Shown here: in pieces, positions 6,830 to 11,900 of the stretch
Layout of the letters: each line of letters starts with the position of its first letter
Position numbering within the stretch: the stretch's first letter is position 1
Assembly: GCA_021205585.1 (NCBI GenBank)
Contig: JAJPXI010000201.1
Location: 1 to 11,900, forward strand
Direction of reading: 5' to 3'
Source of the DNA: Oscillospiraceae bacterium
GTDB taxonomy: Bacteria > Bacillota > Clostridia > Oscillospirales > Oscillospiraceae
Length of the DNA stretch: 11,900 bases
Made by a program: the position numbers and the translations under genes
The notes under the pieces: model-generated
Told to the model about the DNA's origin: nothing
Databases searched by the model: none
Seen by the model: only the letters and a program-made list of their open reading frames with translations

Positions 6830-6858
6830 ATTGTACCATAGGGCCGGGGCCATGTCAA
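6830..6858 (-). promoter_or_regulatory. Consensus promoter of the sirtuin-MscS operon
   Basis: On the minus strand a perfect TTGACA (6853-6858) and TACAAT (6830-6835) are separated by exactly 17 bases. Transcription would begin near 6823, about 25 bases before the sirtuin start codon. Confidence 0.85.
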
Positions 6859-6916
6859 AAAAAGATTTGCGCGATTGCGGCGGCCTCCGGCAGAGACGGG
6901 CTCGTTTCATAGATTT

Positions 6917-6981
6917 CTCACAGTTTGTTTACAGCTTTGTTTCAACTTTTTCACTGCCATTTCAGGAAGCTGTAGTAAAAT
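6917..6981 (+). promoter_or_regulatory. Candidate activator-dependent promoter of the beta-helix lipoprotein
   Basis: TAAAAT (6976-6981) is a good -10 box about 50 bases before the start codon, but no good -35 box lies 16-18 bases upstream. Instead a T-rich series with roughly 11-bp phase occurs: CTCACA (6917), TTTACA (6928), GTTTCA (6939), TTCACT (6950) and TTCAGG (6961). Such phased repeats next to a poor -35 are typical of OmpR/PhoB-type response regulator sites. The regulator is not in the window. Confidence 0.45.
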
Positions 6982-7030
6982 ACAGGATAAGAAGGGCCGG
7001 GGAAACCGGTGGAAAGGATGATAGAAAATT

Positions 7031-9052
7031 ATGAAAACGAAAAAAAGATGGACGAGCCTTATTTGCGCGGGGGCCATGCTGTTCACCCTGGCCGCCTGTT
7101 CAGGCGAGGACGAGGCGGAAACCTATGAGGACTACGCCGACAGCACCATCGTGGGCCAGATTACGGAGATTGACGGGGACTCCGTAACCCTGGAGTTGGG
7201 AGAGCTGACCCAGGCCGAAAGCCTTGGGGACATGGGCGAAATGCCCGACGGCATAGGGGACGGCGAAATGCCCGACGGCATAGGGGACGGCGAGATGCCC
7301 GACGGCGAGGCCCCGGACGGCATGGGCGGCGAGGACGGCTTTGAGGACATCGCCGAGGATGAGGACACCTCCGCCGACAGCACCGCTGCGGCGGCCTCCG
7401 GCGGTTCCGCCCAGCTGCTCAGCGCCTCCGGCGACCTGCTGGAGGGAGACGACGAGGAAGAGACCGACGGCACGGACGCCGGCCAGGCGGACGGGGAGGT
7501 TCCGGAGCTGCCCGACGGCGAGGCTGACGGGATGGGCGAAGCGCCCGACGGAACCGGCGACATGGGCGGCGAGGCCCCGGACATCGGCGGCGAGATGAAC
7601 GCGGACGGCGAGATGCCGGAGGACATGGATGGCGAGATGCCGGACGCCGCCGGGATGGGCGGCAGCTCCTTCACCTCCTCCGGGGAGACCCTGACTTTGG
7701 ATTTCAGCACGGTTGCCGTCAGCGAAGAGCTGGCTGTGGGGGACATCCTCCAAATCACCTTTGACAGCAACGGGGCCATCAGCCAGGTGGAGACGCTCGA
7801 CCTGACCGCCGCGGCCCAGGAGGGCTTCTCCGATGGGACGCAGACCAGCTCCGAAGTGGACCAGGGCAGCAGTGCCAACACCATCGACGCCGACGGCGAC
7901 TACGCCGATGAGACCTATACCTCCACCGGCGACGATGAAAACGCCCTGCGCGTGGACGGGGCCACCGTCACCCTGGACGGGATCTCCGTGGACAAAAGCG
8001 GCGGGGCCAGCTCCGACACGGAGAGCGGCGACTTCTATGGCATCAACGCCGCCCTGCTGGCTACAAATGGGGCCCAGGTGACCATCACCAACGCCACCAT
8101 CACCTCCTCCGCCCAGAACGGCAACGGGGTGTTCAGCTACGGGGATGGCACCGTCGTGACCATCTCCGACTCCACCATCACCACCACGGCGGATAACTCC
8201 GGCGGCATCCAGACCACCGGCGGCGGCACCACCTACGCCAGCAACCTGACCGTAACCACCGCCGGAAGCTCCTCGGCGGCCATCCGCAGCGACCGGGGAG
8301 GCGGCACCGTGGTGGTGGACGGCGGCACCTACACCAGCAACGGCTACAACTCCCCGGCGGTCTACTCCACGGCCGACATCACCGTGTCCAACGCCACCCT
8401 GACCGTCAACAATTCCGAGGCCCTGGTCATTGAGGGGGAAAACTCCATCACCCTGACCGACTGCGACGTGACCGGCAACATGAGCGACACCGAGGGCACC
8501 AGCTCCGACGAGAACGTCCACAACGTAATGATTTACCAGTCCATGTCCGGCGACGCCGAGGTGGGCACCTCCACCTTCTCCATGACCGGGGGCAGCCTGA
8601 CCTCTCTGAACGGCGACTTGATTTATGTGACCAACACCCACTGCGTGCTGACCCTGTCCGGGGTGGACATCGACAACCAGGACGAGGACGGATACTTCCT
8701 GGTGGTCAGCGGCAACTCCGGCACCCGGGGCTGGGGCAGCGCCGGCTCCAACGGGGCTCAGGTGGAGTTCACCGCCGACGGTCAGAGCTTTGAGGGGGAC
8801 ATTATCGTGGACACCATCTCCACCCTGACCACGACCCTGACCGGGGGCAGCGACTTCACCGGCACGGTCAACATCGTGGACAATGAGGAGGGCGGCGAGG
8901 CCGTGTCCGACAACGCGGTGGTGGTCATTGAGTCGGGCAGCACCTGGACCCTGACCGGGGACTGCACCCTGACCAGCCTGACCAATGAGGGCACCATCAA
9001 CTACAATGGCTACACCATCACCCTGGCCGACGGCACCGTACTCAGCGAGTGA
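7031..9052 (+). CDS. Acidic repeat lipoprotein with C-terminal parallel beta-helix
   Basis: The 673-residue protein begins with a lipoprotein signal peptide ending in LAAC, with C23 as the predicted lipidated residue, so it should be tethered to the outer face of the membrane. Residues about 25-210 are very acidic and rich in Gly, Met and Pro, with GEMPDG-like repeats (from residue 70) that may bind divalent cations. A short beta-rich segment (about 211-270, TLTLDFSTVAVSEELAVGD) follows. From about 280 to the end there are many short V/I-T-I/L-x-N/D-x-T/S turns (for example VTITNATI, VVTISDSTI, DITVSNATLTV) typical of a right-handed parallel beta-helix. Comparable clostridial proteins are annotated as carbohydrate-binding (Cthe_2159-like); binding of pectin-like or other glycans is inference. 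The ATG is preceded by AAAGGA at a rather long 13-base spacing. A strong terminator follows, separating it from the ABC genes. Confidence 0.87.
   Translation: MKTKKRWTSLICAGAMLFTLAACSGEDEAETYEDYADSTIVGQITEIDGDSVTLELGELTQAESLGDMGEMPDGIGDGEMPDGIGDGEMPDGEAPDGMGGEDGFEDIAEDEDTSADSTAAAASGGSAQLLSASGDLLEGDDEEETDGTDAGQADGEVPELPDGEADGMGEAPDGTGDMGGEAPDIGGEMNADGEMPEDMDGEMPDAAGMGGSSFTSSGETLTLDFSTVAVSEELAVGDILQITFDSNGAISQVETLDLTAAAQEGFSDGTQTSSEVDQGSSANTIDADGDYADETYTSTGDDENALRVDGATVTLDGISVDKSGGASSDTESGDFYGINAALLATNGAQVTITNATITSSAQNGNGVFSYGDGTVVTISDSTITTTADNSGGIQTTGGGTTYASNLTVTTAGSSSAAIRSDRGGGTVVVDGGTYTSNGYNSPAVYSTADITVSNATLTVNNSEALVIEGENSITLTDCDVTGNMSDTEGTSSDENVHNVMIYQSMSGDAEVGTSTFSMTGGSLTSLNGDLIYVTNTHCVLTLSGVDIDNQDEDGYFLVVSGNSGTRGWGSAGSNGAQVEFTADGQSFEGDIIVDTISTLTTTLTGGSDFTGTVNIVDNEEGGEAVSDNAVVVIESGSTWTLTGDCTLTSLTNEGTINYNGYTITLADGTVLSE
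7238..7306 (+). repeat. 27-bp tandem repeat inside the lipoprotein gene
   Basis: Two identical 27-bp units (7238-7264 and 7265-7291) encode EMPDGIGDG twice; a third, partial unit (7292-7306) encodes EMPDG with one synonymous change. Related degenerate units recur further on (about 7520-7650). The exact identity at DNA level points to recent slippage, in frame. Confidence 0.9.
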
Positions 9053-9071
9053 GAAAAACCAGCGGAAAACC

Positions 9072-9107
9072 GGGGGCGGCGCAGAATTGCTCTGCGCCGC
9101 CCCCTTT
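9072..9107 (+). terminator. Strong intrinsic terminator after the lipoprotein gene
   Basis: A perfect 14-bp stem (9072-9085 with 9091-9104) with a 5-base loop ATTGC is followed by TTT. It begins 20 bases after the stop codon. The U-tract is short, but the stem is very GC-rich. Confidence 0.8.
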
Positions 9108-9120
9108 GCGTGGTGCCGCG

Positions 9121-9180
9121 CAATCTTCAAACAATCTTAAGGTTTCCCCCGTTGATTTCCGCCGGGAATCCCGGTATGAT
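9121..9180 (+). promoter_or_regulatory. Promoter and putative operators of the ABC exporter operon
   Basis: TTGATT (9152-9157), a 17-base spacer and TATGAT (9175-9180) form a good sigma-A promoter. The spacer contains a perfect 13-bp odd dyad CCGGGA-A-TCCCGG (9162-9174). Just upstream CAATCTT occurs twice, 11 bases apart (9121-9127 and 9132-9138), the second running into TTAAGG. The repeats suggest a response regulator site and the dyad a separate repressor site; neither protein is in the window. Confidence 0.65.
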
Positions 9181-9220
9181 GGAGATATAAGAATCAGAGT
9201 ACGGAGAGGGGAGACGCGGC

Positions 9221-10102
9221 GTGGAGCTTGTTTTGAGCCAGCTGACCAAACGATACCGGGGAAAGACGGCGGTGGATCGCTTTTCCGCCCGCTTTCAAAG
9301 CGGGGTGTACGGGCTGCTGAGGGCCAACGGCAGCGGGAAAACCACCCTGATGCGCATGTTGGCCGGCGTGCTGGAGCCCACCTCCGGGAACATTTCCCTG
9401 GACGGCGTTCCCATCCGCAGCCTGGGGGAGCGCTATCGGGCCGCGCTGGGGTATCTGCCCCAAAGCTTCGGCGTTTACCCCCGGTTTACCGCCATGGAGT
9501 TTATGCGCTATCTGGCGGCGGCCAAGGGGATGGAAAAACCTGCGGCGGAGGAGGCCGCCCGGCGGCTGCTGGCCCTGGTGGGGCTGGAGCGGGAGGGCGG
9601 CCAGCGCGTGAAAACATTTTCCGGGGGGATGAAGCAACGGCTCGGCATCGCACAGGCTCTGCTGAACGACCCGGCCATCCTGATTCTTGACGAGCCCACG
9701 GCGGGGCTGGATCCCAGGGAGCGCATCCGGCTTCGCAATCTGCTGGGTGAAATTTCGGCGGATCGCCTGGTGCTGCTGTCCACCCATATCGTGTCCGATT
9801 TGGAGAATACTGCCGAACAGATTTTGATGGTGAAAAACGGAACCCTGCTCAAGCAGGGGACGCCGGAGGAACTCGCCGCCCTGGCCGGGGGCCGGGTGTG
9901 GATTCTGACGGTTCCCCAGGAGGAGGCGCAGGGGTATCAGGGCCGCTTCGCCGTCTCCTCCCTGCGGCGGCTGCAGGGGGGGCGTGTTGAACTGCGCCTG
10001 CAGGCCGAGCAGCGCCCCGCGCCGGGGGCGGCGCCGGCGGAACCCACGCTGGAGGACGCCTATCTATCCTGCTTTGGGGGGGAAATCGCATGGGAAGGCT
10101 GA
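9221..10102 (+). CDS. ABC transporter ATP-binding subunit
   Basis: The 293-residue nucleotide-binding subunit would power the permease encoded next to it, most like the drug or peptide exporters of the ABC-2 type. Motifs: Walker A RANGSGKTT (34-42, K40), Q-loop Q81, signature SGGMKQR (134-140), Walker B ILILDEPT (153-160), D-loop AGLDP (161-165) and H-loop H189. The first Gly of the P-loop is Arg (R34, codon AGG), one base away from the expected GGG. The tail has the PTLEDAYL segment usual in exporter ATPases. Start: GTG 9221-9223 with AGGGGAG (9206-9212) eight bases upstream; no nearer ATG gives a full N-terminus. The last 13 bases overlap the permease start, so translation is coupled. Substrate unknown; self-immunity or peptide-antibiotic export is only a guess. 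Confidence 0.93.
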   Translation: MELVLSQLTKRYRGKTAVDRFSARFQSGVYGLLRANGSGKTTLMRMLAGVLEPTSGNISLDGVPIRSLGERYRAALGYLPQSFGVYPRFTAMEFMRYLAAAKGMEKPAAEEAARRLLALVGLEREGGQRVKTFSGGMKQRLGIAQALLNDPAILILDEPTAGLDPRERIRLRNLLGEISADRLVLLSTHIVSDLENTAEQILMVKNGTLLKQGTPEELAALAGGRVWILTVPQEEAQGYQGRFAVSSLRRLQGGRVELRLQAEQRPAPGAAPAEPTLEDAYLSCFGGEIAWEG

Positions 10103-11166
10103 TTCGCTATGAACTGAAAAAACTCCTCCCCGTCCGGCGCGCGTTGGTCTGCCTGCTGGCGCTGACCGCAGTGTGCGCGGGGCTGTTTGCGTACAGCTGC
10201 GCGCAGGCCGACTACCGGGAGATGCAGGAGGCGCTGACGGCCTATACCGGGAGCGCAAACACGGGGGCGCTGGCTCAGGCCCAGCGGCGCTATGAGCAGC
10301 TGCTGCCAAAGCAGGAGGCCGGGGCGCTGACCCAGGCCGAGCAGGAGGAGTGGGAGGCGTTAGAGTTTCCCGTCTGGCTGAACCGCTGCGACAGTGTGCG
10401 CAAATCCAGCCTGGCGGAGATGGGGCTTCAGGCCCGGACGCTGGCGATTGGGGAGACGGTGGCCTACGGGCTTTTAGAGGATTTTATCGCCAGCTATCTG
10501 CCGGCGATTGCGATTTTCCTGATTGCCTTTTTCGTCTCGCCGGTGTTTTCCTCGGAGTATGAAAACCGGACGGATGCCCTGCTTCTGGCTGCCAGGCACG
10601 GGAAGCGCCGGGCGATTCTGGCAAAAATGGCGGCGGCGCTGCTGCTGACCACGTTTGTCTATGCGGCGGCGGTGGGCATATACGCCGCCCTGTCCCTGGC
10701 CGTATGGGGGCCGGGGGACGGGAACGCCAGCTTTGTCATGACGGCGGTCGACGTGTTCCGCTATCTCAGCTCCCCCTTCGAGTTCCGGGTCTGGCAGTAC
10801 GTCCCCGTGCTGCTGCTGGTCTCCTGGCTGGGCTGCCTGGGCTTTTGTATGTTCACCCTGCTGGTGTCCGCCCTGAACCGGCGCGCGCTGTGGGCGACGA
10901 TGGTCTCCCTGGCGGCGGGGCTGATTCCCTTCGTTGCCTACCATTTGCTCAGCGATGAGAGCGCCCCCCTGACCAATGTACTGCGGTTTGCCTACAGCCA
11001 GGCCATCAGCGTGCGTACCCTGTTTTCCGGCGGCTACACCGTGTCCCTTTTCGGTGCGGAGATTCGGACGGTATATCTGAGCCTGCCCGCGCTGGCAGGG
11101 GTTTCGGCCATATTCGGCCTGCTGGCCTGTCAGGTTTTCCGGCGGCATCAGGTCTCCAACGAATAA
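10090..11166 (+). CDS. ABC-2 type transporter permease subunit
   Basis: This 358-residue membrane protein is the transmembrane partner of the preceding ATPase. About six hydrophobic segments can be seen: 17-37, 134-153, 181-204, 236-259, 266-285 and 329-349. A long hydrophilic loop (about 40-125, rich in Glu, Gln and Ala, partly helical) lies between the first two and is probably extracellular. The SSEYENRTDALLLAARHGKR stretch (154-173) after segment two is a common feature of ABC-2 permeases, where it forms the coupling region with the ATPase. The ATG at 10090 is preceded by GGGGGGAA and lies within the end of the ATPase gene. No accessory gene or peptide precursor is adjacent, and a terminator follows, so the transporter seems to be a two-gene unit. 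Confidence 0.9.
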   Translation: MGRLIRYELKKLLPVRRALVCLLALTAVCAGLFAYSCAQADYREMQEALTAYTGSANTGALAQAQRRYEQLLPKQEAGALTQAEQEEWEALEFPVWLNRCDSVRKSSLAEMGLQARTLAIGETVAYGLLEDFIASYLPAIAIFLIAFFVSPVFSSEYENRTDALLLAARHGKRRAILAKMAAALLLTTFVYAAAVGIYAALSLAVWGPGDGNASFVMTAVDVFRYLSSPFEFRVWQYVPVLLLVSWLGCLGFCMFTLLVSALNRRALWATMVSLAAGLIPFVAYHLLSDESAPLTNVLRFAYSQAISVRTLFSGGYTVSLFGAEIRTVYLSLPALAGVSAIFGLLACQVFRRHQVSNE

Positions 11167-11178
11167 AAATCAAATGCG

Positions 11179-11230
11179 CAGGGGCAGCCGGACGCGAACG
11201 CTCGCGCCGGCCGCCCCTGGCTGCGTTTAT
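11179..11230 (+). terminator. Terminator of the ABC exporter operon
   Basis: CAGGGGC (11179-11185), GCCGG (11187-11191) and CGCGA (11193-11197) pair with TCGCG (11202-11206), CCGGC (11207-11211) and GCCCCTG (11213-11219), with one mismatch and one bulge around a 4-base loop. TTTATT follows at 11226-11231. It begins 12 bases after the permease stop. Confidence 0.8.
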
Positions 11231-11236
11231 TCCTTA

Positions 11237-11315
11237 GGAAGCACTGATTAAATGCGTCTGCGGCGGCTGGCGGAACTTTTTCGCCAGCCGCCGCAGAATA
11301 GTTTTTAGAGGTTCC
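11237..11315. mobile_element. 79-bp hairpin MITE with CTTA target duplication
   Basis: The element runs from GGAAGCACTGATTAAA to the complement of GGAACCTCTAAAAACT; these imperfect terminal inverted repeats share GGAA and CxCT. Inside, a perfect 15-bp stem (11258-11272 with 11282-11296) closes a 9-base loop. CTTA flanks it on both sides (11233-11236 and 11316-11319), as expected for a 4-bp target duplication. It has no coding capacity and must be moved in trans, perhaps by an IS5-like transposase judging by the short target site, which is inference. Confidence 0.7.
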
Positions 11316-11360
11316 CTTATATATATACTACGGATTTCGCGGCGAATATCTCTACTGAAC

Positions 11361-11390
11361 GATTGTGTCAATAGTTTTGTGTAAACTTTC
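11361..11390. mobile_element. Possible IS256-like terminal inverted repeat remnant
   Basis: Read on the minus strand this is GTTTACACAAAAC followed by TATTGACACAATC, the TTTACACAAAA-n-TTGACA pattern I associate with the ends of IS256-family insertion sequences in Firmicutes. No transposase reading frame lies beside it, so it would be a solo end or relic. Confidence 0.35.
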
Positions 11391-11422
11391 AAAAGCTTCT
11401 TGCTTCAGTGCGGGTCACTGTC

Positions 11423-11545
11423 TTCATTAACCCATGACCCGGATGGTATCGCCGTCCGCTTCCTGTGTCAAGGGTAAAGCGAGCGCCGATGGCGCCCTTG
11501 ACACAGGAAGCGGCCAGCGATGTTGGACGGTCAAGGGTTAATGAA
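11423..11545. repeat. 123-bp nested imperfect palindrome
   Basis: The outer arms are TTCATTAACCC (11423-11433) and GGGTTAATGAA (11535-11545). The inner arms are a perfect 19-bp pair (11456-11474 with 11495-11513) containing CTTCCTGTGTCAAGGG. The intervening 20 or so bases of each arm are also recognisably homologous. The 20-base centre adds a GCGCC-GAT-GGCGC hairpin. The whole could fold as a long hairpin in RNA or a cruciform in DNA. Confidence 0.85.
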
Positions 11546-11746
11546 TCAGGCTGCATCCTGTGATACTGCCAATAACGGTTTACAAACAAAGTCGTTTCCC
11601 CAGTTTTTTGAATTTCAACAACGAGGCCACCGGGTATGTTGCCTGTGTCCAGTTGATTTCCGCTTTTTGGCGTGCATTCGCTAAGGGTACTCTTTAAGTA
11701 GAATACTAACAGGGCATGGTTTTTTGTGGTCAGAAGCAGATTGATC

Positions 11747-11772
11747 ACTGCCTGCACAGGCAGTTCAACTGC
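11747..11772. repeat. Two overlapping small palindromes downstream of the minus-strand promoter
   Basis: ACTGCCTG-CA-CAGGCAGT (11747-11764) shares bases with GCAGTT-C-AACTGC (11760-11772), so the two hairpins exclude each other in RNA. They lie about 25-50 bases beyond the -10 box of the minus-strand promoter at 11796-11824. Confidence 0.7.
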
Positions 11773-11795
11773 TTTTCTATATAGTCCCTATGTAC

Positions 11796-11824
11796 ATTTT
11801 ATCCTCATGTATCTCAAATGTCAA
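11796..11824 (-). promoter_or_regulatory. Consensus promoter reading left, without a clear gene
   Basis: Minus-strand TTGACA (11819-11824), a 17-base spacer and TAAAAT (11796-11801). The transcript would begin near 11789 and pass through the overlapping palindromes and the 123-bp palindrome. No reading frame with a ribosome site follows. Confidence 0.65.
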
Positions 11825-11849
11825 GTGTACAAGTGTAAAACTTGCCTAA

Positions 11850-11900
11850 GGAAGCACTGATTAAATGCGCCTGCGGCGGCTGGCAATGATTTTGCACAAG
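11850..11900. mobile_element. Second copy of the MITE left end, cut by the window edge
   Basis: Positions 11850-11884 match 11237-11271 at 34 of 35 bases in the same orientation, including GGAAGCACTGATTAAATGCG. After that the sequence departs from the first copy (AATGATTTTGC instead of the short loop), so it is either a different member with a longer centre or the end of a full-length element that continues outside the window. The flank is CTAA. Confidence 0.7.

Larger units (their letters stand above)
11167..11900. other. Gene-free region of mobile and repetitive DNA
   Basis: After the operon terminator no convincing gene is present to the end of the window. The stretch is clearly more AT-rich from about 11300 to 11850 than the genes before it. 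It holds a hairpin MITE, an insertion-sequence-like end, a 123-bp nested palindrome, a pair of overlapping small palindromes, a consensus minus-strand promoter and a second copy of the MITE left end. A 122-codon frame on the minus strand (11389-11757) begins with GTG, has no ribosome site and runs through the palindrome; I do not call it. Confidence 0.75.

Noticed and set aside
7230..7320. CRISPR-like short repeats in the lipoprotein gene
   Set aside because: The units are directly adjacent with no spacers and keep the reading frame, so they are a coding tandem repeat.
7100..9130. A 676-codon open frame on the minus strand opposite the lipoprotein gene
   Set aside because: It is a GC-driven shadow: the plus strand has a lipoprotein signal, promoter, terminator and beta-helix repeats, while the minus frame is low-complexity Gly/Val/Ala/His and has no recognisable domain.
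11389..11757. A 122-codon minus-strand frame in the repeat region
   Set aside because: It starts at a GTG inside a palindrome, lacks a ribosome site, crosses the 123-bp palindrome and matches no family I recognise. It could be a relic of a mobile-element gene.
11237..11900. CRISPR array suggested by repeated 35-bp sequence
   Set aside because: There are only two copies 613 bp apart, inside hairpin elements with a target duplication; there is no repeat-spacer periodicity.

Overview
The window looks like chromosomal DNA from a GC-rich gut member of the Clostridia, most likely Oscillospiraceae (the Flavonifractor/Lawsonibacter/Oscillibacter neighbourhood). The evidence is the family content: a CD1247-type acidic zinc-ribbon protein directly behind efp, a DUF4830 protein, an AAA/DUF4143 ATPase, Gram-positive style GGAGG ribosome sites and sigma-A promoters. 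This placement is inference from protein families and base composition, not from a marker gene.

Layout. 160-1150 (minus): elongation factor P (efp) followed by a CD1247-type protein, one operon with a clear promoter at 1226-1254. 1376-2599 (plus): a stand-alone AAA ATPase with DUF4143, with its own promoter and a more AT-rich start, possibly acquired. 2600-2725: two GC-rich hairpins between convergent genes. 2726-3769 (minus): an amidohydrolase-fold protein missing several canonical metal ligands. 3866-4612 (minus): an RsuA/RluB-family rRNA pseudouridine synthase that seems to start at a non-standard ATA codon. 4698-5180 (plus): an exported DUF4830 protein with a terminator. 5224-6798 (minus): an operon of a sirtuin deacetylase and an MscS-type channel, with a consensus promoter. 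7031-9052 (plus): a large acidic lipoprotein with a parallel beta-helix. 9221-11166 (plus): an ABC-2 type exporter pair, ATPase then permease. 11167-11900: no convincing gene, but a dense cluster of mobile or repetitive DNA.

Working together. Efp and the CD1247 protein are co-transcribed, as are the sirtuin and MscS, and the ABC ATPase and permease overlap and must form one transporter. The beta-helix lipoprotein and the ABC pair are separated by a strong terminator and have separate promoters. Both promoters carry 11-bp-phased repeats upstream that suggest response-regulator control.

Most unusual points: the right-hand end holds a 79-bp hairpin MITE with a CTTA target duplication, a second copy of its left end about 600 bp away, a 123-bp nested palindrome and an apparently orphan promoter. 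Elsewhere, the amidohydrolase has a degraded metal site, the pseudouridine synthase has a likely ATA start, and the ABC ATPase has an arginine in place of the first P-loop glycine. No CRISPR array, tRNA, rRNA or recognisable riboswitch was seen. I do not see a clear multi-gene novel defence or biosynthetic system.
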